Positions 10,089 through 21,662 of a DNA stretch of 64,000 bases are shown here, piece by piece. The position numbers were made by a program, and so were the translations under genes. The notes under the pieces were generated by a model, which saw only the letters and a list, made by a program, of their open reading frames with translations, ran no database searches and had not been told where the DNA came from. Each line of letters opens with the position of its first letter. Positions within the stretch are counted from its first letter, which is position 1. Origin of the DNA: Siphonodentalium dalli (lineage: Eukaryota; Mollusca; Scaphopoda; Gadilida; Siphonodentaliidae); the NCBI GenBank assembly GCA_032622095.1, contig CP136067.1:136155990-136219989 (forward strand), given 5' to 3'.

Positions 10089-12481
10089 TTAACCAGCAGA
10101 TCAGGCACATCCTGAATTCCACTATTACAGTGGTAATCCACTATTATAGTGGTATATGAACTTAACATATTCGTGTTTCCGTTATATGCGTAGGGAATAG
10201 GATACGGCACGGCACGCAAATTTCACTCTTAACAATATCGCCGAGAATGAACAGTATTCCCACAAACTCGTTGTGCAATCTTTTGCGCCAGCTTTCTTAT
10301 CAATAATATTTATAATATATGACTCTCTAAATGATAATAACAGGATGACTAAGCAAGACAAGTTAAAACATTCTGGAATTTGGCCCATTGATCTGATGAT
10401 AAGAATTAATACACTGCGAATTGGCGTGTATTGTTGAATTTGGCCACAAAGAAACTGATTCCAGGATGACGAGAAGCGGAGTCCTACAATCGGTTTATGT
10501 GGTCAAAATCAATAGGCAAAGCAAATATGTGTCACGTATATGGTAAACAAAGTAATAAAAGTACAAAACTACACTGTATCTTCATTCCGAATATGACTTG
10601 AGTGTGTCTCTATATTAGTGACTATAGAGAAACAATGTATGCATCACCAAGTTGAACCCTCGTGTGTATCATACACGTATTTTAGCTGTGTAAAGGCTGC
10701 AAAAATAAACCATGGCTTTATTTTAACACGTGCTAAAATAAAGCAAGAACGGCTACTTCAACTATCATAATAAAGGCACGTTCCCAGAACTACAAACGAA
10801 AATCTTGCAATCGACTAAAATTTTTCCTAAATAAATTCCCCATTAATTTCTTAACCTATTTAAACAAATTTAATAGATGTTAACGACTTTTAAACTTTAG
10901 TGATGGATAAAACAACGCCGATATAGTTTGACGAGATGACTCGGCAAATGGGTAACCTCGCTAAAGCTCGGTCCCCACTTACTGAATCATTCTTGCGAAA
11001 ATAAACCTTGTATCTTCAAAGTTGTATCATACGAAGGAATCGCCGAAAAAAAAACGAACGAAGCAAGCGAAATAACAAAGATGTTTTTTCGCTTTCGTCG
11101 TTTGATTTTTTCGCTTGCTTCGTTTGATTCTTTCCACGAAGGAACCGAAATAATTGAGATTATTTCGCCGCGAAGGAACCGAAGGAAGCGAAAACACAAA
11201 ACGAAAAATGTATGTGGCGGAAACAGCTATGACACCAAGTTTCTCGATATACGGAACCGTCACAATACTGGGTGACATATAAGGGCTTTTAAAAAAAAAA
11301 GTGGGCTATTTCTGTCCATCAACATTTTTCTTTAGAAAAATGTATTAATTATCACATTTTTTTATTTTGAGATATAAGATGGGATGGGGTCGACTTGTTG
11401 CAGACCGTATATCATCCGCTCCTTGATATCTCTACAATCCAGAGACCCTGAATATGGCAAAAATGGCCATTTATGTCTGTCCCATTTTCCGAAATCTTCC
11501 CAAAAACAGACATTTTAGTATAATATATGACCATTAAATACCACTTTATTAGACAATTTGCATCATATGTAACATACCTGATAATAAAATCACAAAATAT
11601 GCGGAATTTGTATCAAGTAAAGTGACATAATTTAGGTCACAAACCTGTCCCACGATTGGTGGCCCCTACTGTTACCAAGAGAGAAACACATAATACAACA
11701 GTCTTGGCATTGGGGAATGAGGAAGTGCTAAATACACACAACTAAGCAACTGTTATCCGCTGGTCGGTACAGTTAATTTGCCCGTAATTGACAGTATCAT
11801 TCATCAAACAGGTGAGTACATCGGGAGTGTGTCACTACTGTTACCCATACATACAGGTCTGTTAGTTTATTATTACACAAATGTTTCTCTTCTTAGTTTT
11901 GTCCAATGTGATCCACGTGATGCAACACATACATTTTGTTACATTCCAATGGACGACCGGTGGAAATCCCCTTTATAAACCCGAAACGTCCCTACTGTTA
12001 CCGTCCCTACTGTTACCCTTTAAATTGTAACAGTAGTGAACATTTTGGTAACAGCATGGACAAAATTAAAAAATAGGCATGAGTAAGTATTAGTTTGCAT
12101 ATCGTAATGATTTTGACATCACGGAGCTCTGGCTCCTGGCTTATAACATTAATATTTTCACATATTTTACCCGTCATTCCTGTCCCATTCAGATAATGCT
12201 GGACGTGGTAACAAGAGGGACATTGTGGTAACAGCAATGACAACCCATAACACAGTTGTTATTTTTGGCAGTGAATTGACACATAGTTGTATTTCCATGC
12301 AGAACACCTTCCATTTCTGTCTTCCACACACTTATTTTTGGTATAGAATGTTTTCTGTTATTACTTGGTTGAGATCCAGTAAATGAAAGTATACGTGCTC
12401 ATTGGCAATGATCAAACAGTTTTCACATTCACTTAGGGCACATTCCCATGCCCAACATGTAAACTGTCAGATATAGACACA
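10089..12481. other. Gene-free interval with small inverted repeats
   Basis: No gene recognised. It contains a small hairpin around CACTATTACAGTGG (10120-10153) and another around GGCTTTATTTTAACACGTGC (near 10713). A purine/pyrimidine inverted repeat of ACGAAGCAAGCGAAA type lies at 11055-11130. Repeated GGTAACAG/CTGTTACC motifs occur between 11670 and 12240. Confidence 0.45.
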
Positions 12482-12545
12482 CCCCTGGTCAAGTGGTTCG
12501 GCTAATATGCTATGATGCTGGCAGCCCTGCTGATTTGCTATGATT
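12482..12545 (+). mobile_element. Half copy of a hairpin element
   Basis: CCCCTGGTCAAGTGGTTCGG then CTAATATGCTATGATGCTGG matches the left arm of the hairpin elements at 14540 and 29551, without the right arm. Confidence 0.55.
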
Positions 12546-13054
12546 TCAAAAACTCACGAAATTGAATGACTGCGTGATGTCCACGGTACATGTATGTGAA
12601 AAGGTCTTTTAATTGTGAGGTGCTATATTCTAAATCCAAACAAAGAATCTCCACCATTCCACAGCGATTCCATTAGTCATTTACGGCACACATAAAATAT
12701 ACGGAGTTTGCTATCGCCAGTATTTAACGAGACCGCTACTCGTGTGTAAACAAATATCAATGAGCAAACGGTGTTGGATAATAGCTATCAACATATATAC
12801 TAGTAGTAAAAGGTGCACTAGCATTGTACATGATCACCTGCCATGATGCAGAAGTCAGAAGTTGATCAATCTAAACCTGTCCATGTCAAAATTTCCTTTA
12901 AGGCCAGTTACAGCAAGTGGGGTTTGCATTTTTTCCCAGAACACTAGGCGGGGGTGGATGGATGGTCCAGCAGCACAGCTAACACATTTTTCCTGGCCCT
13001 GTAATTTTTTCCTACAGTCATTTTTTCTTCAAAATGGGTCAAATAGTTTTAAGT
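12546..13054. other. Gene-free interval left of the 15-kb duplication
   Basis: Nothing recognised. It forms the unique left flank of the duplicated block. Confidence 0.4.
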
Positions 13055-13060
13055 ATGCTT

Positions 13061-13953
13061 GTGTTATGTAATAGGTATGCACTTAGCTTTTGGTTTAAGT
13101 TCACCATCAGTTAATAATGAGGGATGACACCAAGTGGCAATAAAAAGGTCAGCTTGCTAAATGTTTTCATCAAGGATCTATCTGTGCACATTGACACGGA
13201 AAGGTTCAGATTTAAATAGTTCTAATAAAACTTATTTATTCAACCTGATATAAATGAAAACAACACAAAAATAAATTCTTCAAAAATGTGTAAACTCTTC
13301 ACTGAACTCTTCAAATAAAAATAGAATATTCTAAAAAACATAATAAAATAAAACAAAGGTGTTAAAATAAACTTTGACCGATTTCAACGATATTCGGTAT
13401 ATGGGTCTCGGGTCACCTCTAGATGGGAGTTTCCAAATTTGAATGATTTTTTATGACAAATATGGCCGCTGGCAGCCATCCTGGATATTACTCTTTGTAT
13501 GACCAAATCCTTTAGCGCATCTTATAGGTCACATTTCTCACCCAATCGTCACCAAACTTCATACGGATCTTCGAAGTGTCCTCTAGATGGGAGCCTCCAT
13601 GTTTTCCCCAACATTTGTTCCAAACAAACATGGCCATTTTGAATTTCAAATGTCAATCCATCAGCATACCATACAGCCCACATTTATTGGAGATTTGTTT
13701 TGAAACTTTACAGTCTTGTTGGTAAATAAAAAAGAAGGAATCTTCTATAATCATAATACGGAACATTGATCAGATAAGATCATCAAAAATGGTCATTTAA
13801 AGCAGTTTGGATGGGGTGAATCCCTATTCCAGAATCGGAACAAAATAGGGGGGGGGGTGAGTACCCAGAGGGTGGAAAAAAATTAAAAAGCGCATATTAA
13901 GGATCTTATTAGTGACACAACACTTCACAAGAGGCTAGACATACATTTGTAAC
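13061..13953. other. Gene-free interval in duplication copy 1
   Basis: No gene recognised. 13375-13650 contains two related phrases (CACCTCTAGATGGGAG and GTCCTCTAGATGGGAG), each followed by GCC-rich text, suggesting an old internal repeat. A poly-G run lies at 13849. The same content recurs at 28071-28964. Confidence 0.4.
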
Positions 13954-13955
13954 TA

Positions 13956-14117
13956 CAGTAATGCTCTAATTAATCGACTCCTTAACCACAGCAGAATTAC
14001 GGGTAACTCCGGGAGAGCTTTCCGATGAATGGCAACAAGCCATATATCCGACTAAATCCTGAAAAGTTACACATAATTCTGCTGTGGTTAAGGGGTCGAT
14101 TTCTTAGGGCACTACTG
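13956..14117. mobile_element. Tc1/mariner-type hairpin MITE, copy 1
   Basis: 162 bp. Inverted repeats of ~45 bp begin CAGTAATGCTCTAATTAATC at the left and match the reverse complement of the right end, which closes GGGCACTACTG. Both ends abut TA. The arm includes CCTTAACCACAGCAGAATTA. TA flanks and a CAGT terminus fit the Tc1/mariner group. A related left-type sequence occurs near 14958. Confidence 0.65.
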
Positions 14118-14539
14118 TATCTGTGTTCGGGCACATCAAATATATTTGTTGTCTTTCCTCTTGTAATTTGTCTTTGGTTGTGTTCGCCATTTCGATGGAC
14201 AACTACATGTACATGTACTGACATCAAATGACTGAAATGAGTCAAAATTTAGCAGTGCAACCAATTACCGGTATATAGATAAACAGAATTAAATAGCATC
14301 CAAATTCCAAATGAGCATAAATGATAAAACAAACTTTATTGAGCACACTTTTAATACTAGTAATTACAGCTACAATGAAAGCAACTAATAAAAATTCTAA
14401 GTTTGGTAAAACTGTCTGTATACAAAGTTTATCTGACCGTGATGAATAAAACCTATAAATGGGATCATATACATGTATGTTAGATATCATTACATGATTA
14501 TTTGAAAACACATATCCGTATGGAAAACAAACTATTTTA

Positions 14540-14679
14540 CCACTGGCCAAGTGGTCCTGCTAATATGCTATGATGCTGGTGGTCCTGCTGAATTGCTATG
14601 ATGCGGGTAGTGCAATTCATAGCAATTAAGCAGGACCCAACCGCACCATAGCACATTAGCAGGAACACTTGAACAGGGG
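14540..14679. mobile_element. Short hairpin element carrying minisatellite units, copy 1
   Basis: 140-bp near-palindrome: left CCACTGGCCAAGTGGTCCTG, right end AGGAACACTTGAACAGGGG. The arms contain GCTAATATGCTATGATG and its complement CATAGCACATTAGC. These are the same words that make up the tandem array at 1-404. No coding capacity. Confidence 0.7.
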
Positions 14680-15350
14680 TATATTTACAGTGTCAAATCG
14701 AATGGGCATCTTTTAACAATATTTTTGAACAATTTCCTAGAAGTGTTCGAAAATTGAGAACTGAATTTATAATTTTTTTAATGAGGTTTCGATTGAAAAC
14801 TTTCTAACTTAGCTCATCAGGATTAACAGACTACCAGTATGTTTGGTATATTTTTCTGTAATCGACACCTGCTGAGGTGGGGAAATATCATCCATTGTCG
14901 CACAGCTATATTCTCTTTCCCAACAAAGTCCATAGAACATACCGGTACATGTAAAATTACAGCTATGCTTTAATTAATCAACTCGCCTTATAAAGGTTGA
15001 CCACCGGGTATTACTGCAGTATTCAGGCGTGTTCATGCGATCAACCGCAGTCAGTTATACCGCCGCAGAATGTGGTCCACCTCACATTTGCAGTTAGGCT
15101 GTATTTTTCATGTGATGTTTATATGAATTTTGTTTTAAAGTTGACATTGTAACCACACCAGAATTTGTTTTTATTGTTTCAATATGTCTAGATAGAATTC
15201 AGAATTTTTGTGGTAAAATCAATTAACTTGGTTATCACAGTTAGCACATATTATTGTGGTAAGATTACCAGCGGATACCGCATGTCAACAGGGACTGCAT
15301 GCTCTAATTAATTATCAGGTCTAAAATGTTTATACTGGATACAGTTCATT
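14680..15350. other. Gene-free interval in duplication copy 1
   Basis: No gene. 14958-14995 (CAGCTATGCTTTAATTAATC) and 15295-15320 (GCATGCTCTAATTAATTA) resemble the left end of the Tc1/mariner-type MITE at 13956, so an old diverged relative may lie here. Recurs at 29691-30361. Confidence 0.35.
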
Positions 15351-16319
15351 TTAAAGGTACTCAATCCGGTTCGATGTTCCCCATATAATCAGATTCCAAC
15401 AACATCATACATTTGTATTTAGAAAAGCTGCTTCAGTTACGGTATCAGAATTGATTAATTGCCCTAAAATAATGCTAACCACTGTCAACTAAAGTATACA
15501 ATTGCCTGACATATGTTATTTATCAACATGTTGTTCTACAAAATTTGGCCTTATTATCAACAGAAAGCCTCTTGATTTTAGAGTTATCCATCTTCATCTG
15601 AAATTTGGTCCGAGACCGTGGGCCACTATTAATTCTTGATCGTGAAAAATGTGGGCCACTATTAATTCTTGATCGTGAAAAATAGTATATTTCAAAAAAT
15701 GATATCTAATAACTCTGAGCTTTGACAGGTGGGTTCCTCGACTCGTACCAAATATCTTTTACCCCCAAGTCCAAATAAATAGTAATGCGCGAGCGTTAAT
15801 TCAGGGGGCCATTAATCGGATTATGCATCTTTAAATTCAAATACAGTTTAAAGATGCATAATCCGATTAAGTGCCCCTCATTTACTATTTACATGTATAT
15901 GGAATCGGGGGGGGGGGGGGTAAACATATTTTAATCAAGTCGAGGGACCCACCTACATGTATCAAAGCTCAGAGTTATTATATATCGATTTTTGAAATTT
16001 TAATATTTATCACCATCGATACTTAATAGTGGCCCAGAAAAATTTGACGAGCCGACGGTCTCAGACCAAATTGCGGATGAAGATGGATAACTCTAAAATG
16101 AAGAGGCTTTGTGTTGATAATAAGGCCAAACTTCGTCGAATAGCATGTTAATAAATATAACGTATCAGGCAATTTTATACTATACATGTAGTTGACAGTG
16201 GTTAGCATTATTTTTGGGCAATTAATCGATTCTGATAACTGAAGCAGCATTTCTAAAAAAAATGTTGTTGTTGGAATCTAATTATATGGGGACCATCGAA
16301 TCTGATTGAGCACCTTTAA
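15351..16319. mobile_element. ~1-kb foldback element, copy 1
   Basis: Arms of ~450 bp fold on each other across the whole element: left TTAAAGGTACTCAATCCGG, right GATTGAGCACCTTTAA. The arms share GCTAACCACTGTCAACTA, GTTATCCATCTTCATC and GGTC(C/T)GAGACCGT. The centre is a perfect hairpin around AAGATGCATAATCCGATTAA. No protein is encoded. This copy has a 33-bp tandem duplication (15621-15680) that copy 2 lacks. The TTAAAGGTRC ends resemble those of the family-A element. Confidence 0.8.
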
Positions 16320-16349
16320 TAGTTAGCTATATGAGTTATATACACATAA

Positions 16350-16737
16350 GGCGACACCAATTTTTAAGTCCGGTTTACGAACACCTCCTACAACTTTTTT
16401 TCCATTTCATGAAAAAAAATTTAACTTTTTTGTCCCAAATTTTTTTACACACGTACTGATTTTCATGTGCTGTCGCATCCGGTTCTGCTTATAATCATTT
16501 GCAGATCCATATTTTCATGTATTTCATGACAAGAAATGTCTTGTTTGGTTCAGAATTTCACTCGAAAAAAAATTTTCTCACAATTTTTGTAAAATTTATG
16601 TCAAATTTCAAGATTTACTTGATATAAATTGGGGGGACAATTTTTTTGATTTTGATTTTTGTCCTTCCTGCAACTACTTGTTTTCTCCCCACATCAGCCC
16701 ACATGTTCGTAAACCAGACTTAAAAATTGGTGTCGCC
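16350..16737. mobile_element. PIF/Harbinger-type MITE, copy 1
   Basis: 388 bp. The ~32-bp terminal repeats start GGCGACACCAATTTTTAAGT and end with the matching ACTTAAAAATTGGTGTCGCC. TAA directly flanks both ends (16347-16349 and 16738-16740), as expected of PIF/Harbinger. The interior is A/T homopolymer-rich and non-coding. Confidence 0.75.
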
Positions 16738-16740
16738 TAA

Positions 16741-18255
16741 TAGACATTTAAACTTTGAAAATTGTAGGTTTCCGGATGATAACTTCAGTTTGTGTGATCA
16801 TATCTGAACCAAATGTGGTATGTAAGTTTATCAGACCAAAATACAGGTCAAGTTCGAATATGGGTCTGCTCCGCCCATTTTTGCGAGAGTTATGGCCCTT
16901 TTTCGACTTAGAATTGTGTTAATTTCTGGTTTCCGCATCATAATTTTAGTTTGTGTGATCAAATCTGAATCAAATTTGGTATGATAGTTTATTATCCACC
17001 ATTTCATGGGACACTGGTTGGATTGTTCTGAAATGTAGTATCGGATTTAGGGGTCCTTAATATATTTTTCAGACAAGCTGATGCCCCAATGAAGCCACAT
17101 TTGCTGAAATAGTATCCAAAACATCAACATATCAAGAGCCATTTGACTGAATTAGATAAAAATATATCACTTCGGTCTGTTTAAGCTGGAAAATACTCAA
17201 AATTTGTATAATTTTCTGCGATTATATCTGCATACTAGCCTTTTTGCTGAATCGTGAATGCCGGTTATATTGCCGTGTGAAATCCTAGTACCAGATAACA
17301 TTGGGTATGTATATAGCATACCACCTGAAAATGGATTGAATATCACATACCAAAGCGGGGTGGGGGTGTGTGTGACACCCCCCTTGATCATAGTCTATAT
17401 TCTACAGGGTATGTTAACTGTTTCGAGTTGGTGCAATTAATGTGATTGTTTAATCTCTACCATCTGAAATCTATTTATAGCATATTTTGCTATCTGAAAA
17501 ATTGCTACTGATATAAAAAAGGTTAAAGCTGGTGTGTCTCTTTCCCGATGTTCTGTTTACATGTACATTTGGGGGTTTATGAGTCAAATAATAACAGGCA
17601 ACATGTCCTTCTAACACTAAGAAATAATGTGTTATTATGAACCAGGACAAAATATGACTATTTCTGGAGCATTACAGCACATTATTACAAATCTAAATTT
17701 GTAAGCAGTAAGATAATGACAGGAAACATGTCCTCAGACTAAGAAATAATTTTTTGGTATGTATTTCACATCACAGCTCATGTGTATACTCACATTAGTT
17801 TATGTCATTCAAAGGGAGAAACCCATTTAGAAAGTTTAAATGAGACAAAACTACATCACTGTAGATGTAGTTGCAAGGTACTTTTGTGTCCACCGGTATG
17901 TCATGTACCGGTATACATTGCAACTACATGTACATATAACTTGCCTAACATACCATATACATGTATGAAGAGGGAATATGCAAGTGTTTTTTAATCAAAA
18001 TTTTAACCCAACTCTTGTTGTCAGTAAGTTTTAACCCATGCAGTTTAATGAGTTTATATATTTATATATTACATGTGTTTCTATACATGTATTTTATCTT
18101 TAGTTAGTTTGTTGTCCTTGAATAAACTTGTATTGCTGCACAATCAGATTCCTTAATGTTCTACTATACTAAAACAACTCCATTGATAACAATACCCCTG
18201 CATCCCATCAAAATCTACTTCATTGCCATCCTCATCATTTCACTTTGGTATCCCC
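16741..18255. other. Gene-free interval in duplication copy 1
   Basis: No gene recognised. Contains a diverged phrase repeated twice (CAGGCAACATGTCC...AAGAAATAAT at 17597 and CAGGAAACATGTCC...AAGAAATAAT at 17721) and many TACATGTA words around 17880-18090. Recurs at 31718-33231. Confidence 0.4.
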
Positions 18256-19010
18256 ACCCAGATGTACCTTGGTGTTATTCACCCAGGTGTTCCTTGATGT
18301 TTCCTACCCATGCGTACCTTGGTTTTTCCCACCCAGTTGTACCTTGGTGTTTCTTACCCAGGTGTACCTTGGTGTTTTCTTACCCAGGTGTACCTTGGTG
18401 TTTTACTGCCCAGGTGTACCTTGGGGTTTCCTTACCTGGGTGTACCTTGGGGTTTTCTAACTCAGGTGTATCTCAATGGGAAATCCACCTGGGTAAGAAA
18501 ACACCAAGGTACACCGGCGTAAGAAAACACCAAGGTACACCTGGGTTGGAAACATCAAGGTACACCTGGGTGGGGAACACCCAGGTAGGAAACATCAGGG
18601 TACACCTGGGTGAATAACACCAAGGTACACCTGGGTGGGAAACACCCAGGTATGAGACATCAGGGTACACCTGGGTGAATAACACCTGGGTACACCTCGG
18701 TGGGAAACACCCAGGTAGGAAACACCAGGGTACACCTGGGTGAATAACACCAAGGTAACCTGGGTGGGAAACACCCAGGTAGGAAACATCAGGATACACC
18801 TGGGTAAATAACACCTAGGTACACCTCGGTGGGAAACACCCAGGTAGGAAACACCAGGGTACACCTGGGTGAATAACACCCAAGGTAACCTGGGTGGGAA
18901 ACACCCAGGTAGGAAACACCAGGGTACACCTGGGTGGGAAACACCCATCTATGGTACACCTGGTGTGGTCACCTGTGTAATTACACCCAGGTTTATCCAT
19001 ACCAGGGTTT
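18256..19010. repeat. Inverted minisatellite array, copy 1
   Basis: Left part (to about 18480) is a tandem of CCCAGGTGTACCTTGGTGTT units of 22-26 bp. From there to 19010 the same unit runs in the opposite orientation (AACACCAAGGTACACCTGGG, with AGGAAACACC and GTGAATAACACC variants). The whole could fold into one long hairpin. Reading frames through it (LGVSHPGVPWCF-like on both strands) are artefacts of the repeat. Confidence 0.92.
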
Positions 19011-19140
19011 TTATCCAGTTTCAGGTGGGTAAATCATGGTAAAACCCAGGTTTCGCGGGGTCTTGATGGTTGGTGGATGTCTTGGTAGATTTTTTCCCTG
19101 GGTTTCGGCCCAAAAAACCTGGGTGGATTTACCCAGGTAC

Positions 19141-19665
19141 ATTTTTATATGGGAAACGCCGTATAGGTGTGATATCTGTCCGGCAGAATTCAGTCAAAGT
19201 GGTAACCTAAATCAACATAAGAGGAGCCACACGGGTGAAAATCGATATCAGTGTGATTTGTGTCAGAAGAAGTTCAGCCACCAGCATACTCTGATTCAAC
19301 ACAAGAGGATCCACACGGGAGAAACGCCGCATAACTGTGATATTTGTCAGAAACATTTCAGTGAACGTTCTTTCCTAAATGAACACAAGGGGTCCACACG
19401 GGACAAAAGACATTTTATTGTGATATTTGCCAGAAGTATTATCGTTACCATTCTAGCCTATCCAGACACAAGAGGATCCACATGGGAGAAACGCCTCATA
19501 AGTGTGATATTTGTCAGAAGTATTTCCGTTACCATTCTAGCCTATCCATACACAAGATGGCCCATACGCGCGGGAGAAAAGCTACACACATGTGATATTT
19601 CCAGAAGATATTCGCGGACCGCAGTCACCTAATTCAACACAAAATGATACACACGACAGAAGTGG
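19141..19665 (+). pseudogene. C2H2 zinc-finger pseudogene (about six fingers), copy 1
   Basis: Three fingers are in one frame: CDICPAEFSQSGNLNQHKRS, CDLCQKKFSHQHTLIQHKRI and CDICQKHFSERSFLNEHK. Just after the third finger the frame shifts, and fingers four and five (CDICQKYYRYHSSLSRHKRI, CDICQKYFRYHSSLSIHKMA) lie in the next frame. A further shift precedes the start of finger six, and another falls within it (FADRSHLIQHKMIH). TGE(T/N)P-type linkers are kept. Three frameshifts and a truncated 5' end, which runs into the minisatellite, make it non-functional. Absence of introns across six fingers is common in this family and does not by itself prove retroposition. Confidence 0.8.
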
Positions 19666-19754
19666 GACACTTGTGATATTCGTTACAAGGATTTCTTTTT
19701 ATATTTTATGCATTTCATTTGTTAAATAAAACATAATATATTTTAAATCCAGTG

Positions 19755-20211
19755 GTTTTTGATGGTAGGTAGCGCATGGGTGTGTTCCGGTCTCTCATGT
19801 GGCTTGAATCCATTGGGGATCATAATGGAATTAATGGTCTTAGGACTATTTTCTTATGCTATCCCCGATGGTTTTTGGTCACCTGTTAGTGCCGGACAAC
19901 TCCTTTACAGTATCATACCCTGTATAAACGCCATACTCATGCTGGGCATTGGTAAACTGCGGAAGTGGTAATGTACCATAATAATGGTGCATTACATCCT
20001 TCCGCAGGTGACCTACATGTATGTTCAGTAAAAAATCAAATAATTTGATATTCTACATCTTTACTGTTGATATGTTAATCTGTTACTTGTTACATGTATC
20101 TCACATATATATCATGTATTCCTGTTTAATTTTATCTATACGTGTAGGTTGTCCTATACCAATATGTTTAAAGACCATTAAAACGTATCTTATCTTATCT
20201 TATCTTATCTA
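19755..20211 (+). mobile_element. LINE 3'-UTR fragment ending in (TTATC)n, copy 1
   Basis: The segment CCATTGGGGATCATAATGG ... TTATGCTATCCCCGATGG ... GGTCACCTG matches the 3' untranslated region of the LINE at 50511-52321 (CCACCAGGGACCGCAATGG ... CCCTGATGG ... GGTCACATG, 51941-52008). Like that element it ends in a short tandem microsatellite, here TTATC repeats. The coding part is absent, so this is a heavily 5'-truncated copy. Confidence 0.6.
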
Positions 20212-20431
20212 GCCCAAAACCACAACTTGATGGGGAACACGGGGTAACTTACGTTTTACTTGCTACTCACCATACAATTAATTATTTCGCCATCCGTCTC
20301 AAGTCCTGGTAAAACAATTTAATAAATGCATGTATAGGTTGACTCTGTTTTCGCATTTCCTCCATGTAGGTCGCGACGCGATCGATTTGTCTTCGAATTT
20401 CGTTGGTTCACATTTAATATGTTTATATATT

Positions 20432-21512
20432 ATATCTCGCGTGACTTTCTCGCATCTGATTGGCTGCACACTGCTGTACTATTTTACGATAGTACCCAGT
20501 TGGATTCCAACATGCCTACTATTCTTTTTCTATTTATAGTAACAAACTCGTTTACCGCATATCCGGTTGTTGTAATATCGGTATATCATTAGATTTATTG
20601 GTGAATTGTAATGATCTTACAAATGTCCGATCATAGCTATCCAATGTATTTAATAGTGTGTCCGTTTAGTTGGCAAGCGACCAGTCCTAATTTTGTAATG
20701 CCAGTAGACGTTATTTATAACTTCCTTTCCGTTCGCCGAAATGTCTTTGCTAATGACGTATTAATAGAAATAAATGTAAAAATCATGGTGATATGTTGTT
20801 AGATGTAACTAATAGCAATAGTTATGGTCCACTGCTAATACACTGCCATCGTCAAAAGAATGTCGTAAATTGTAAAATCTGAGACCAATTTCCAAAGTTC
20901 ACGGTAAATAAATATGTGACAAAATCTATCTCTCTAACCCACCTATATTAGATATCACGTGACTTTCTCGCCTTCTGATTGGATGCACAATGCTATACTA
21001 TAATCCTATCGTACCCCTATATGATTCATACTCGCCTATACTATTCTTTTTATATTTATAGTAACAGACACATTTCGCGCAATCCGATTTCCACCTGGAG
21101 ACACGACCAATCTAAAACTATACATTTTACGATACGATATTGGGATATCATTAGACTTATTGGTGAATTTTAATGATCTTACACAATTAGGTCCGATCAT
21201 AGTTATCCAATGAATTTAAAAGTTTTTCCGTTTAGTTGGAAATCGGACAGTTCATATTTTGTAATGTCAGTGAACGTTAGTTATAACTTCCGTTTTCATC
21301 GAACATAAAAAGTTAACTTCTGAAATTTCGCCAATATGTCTTTGCTAATGATGTGTTTACAGTAATAAACGCATGAACCATGCCGAGATGCTGTTAGATG
21401 TAACAAATACCATAGATATGCTCCCATGTGATCGTCAACAGATTGCCGTAAACTGTAAAATCTGAGACAAGTTAAAAAAAATCACGGTAAATAAAAATGT
21501 GACGAAATCAGA
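20432..21512. repeat. Diverged ~540-bp local tandem duplication, copy 1
   Basis: Two direct units, about 20432-20930 and 20949-21512. Shared landmarks in order: CGTGACTTTCTCGC, CTGATTGG, CCTA(C/T)ACTATTCTTTT, TTTATAGTAACA, TTATTGGTGAATT, GGTCCGATCATAG-like text, CGTTAGTTATAACTTCC-like text, CCAATATGTCTTTGCTAATG-like text, and CACGGTAAATAAA. Identity is clearly lower than between the 15-kb copies, so this duplication is older. No coding content recognised. Confidence 0.75.
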
Positions 21513-21567
21513 AATACAAATGGTGTGATAATTGACACCAATGTTCGATATAATATAATAAATAATG

Positions 21568-21662
21568 CATGTCTTGTTGTTGACTATACCAAAATAGTGG
21601 CCTATTCGTGGACTATTCCTCCTCGGTGACCACTATTTTGGCATAGTCAACGACAAGACATG
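21568..21662. repeat. 95-bp perfect-looking hairpin, copy 1
   Basis: CATGTCTTGTTGTTGACTAT ... ATAGTCAACGACAAGACATG, with inner CCAAAATAGTGG/CCACTATTTTGG. The loop is ~25 bases. It could be a very small MITE or the fold of a structured RNA; there is no further evidence. Confidence 0.7.

Noticed and set aside
13997-14550. Short frames of 68-102 codons conserved in both duplicates
   Set aside because: Conservation only reflects the recent 15-kb duplication; they overlap MITE arms and show no domain.
14540-14679. Precursor of a small structured RNA
   Set aside because: The hairpin belongs to a dispersed, palindromic element family sharing minisatellite words, so a MITE explains it better.
18156-19000. 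Several 60-150-codon frames on both strands rich in GVPWCF/LGVSHPG
   Set aside because: They are translations of the inverted minisatellite in all frames.
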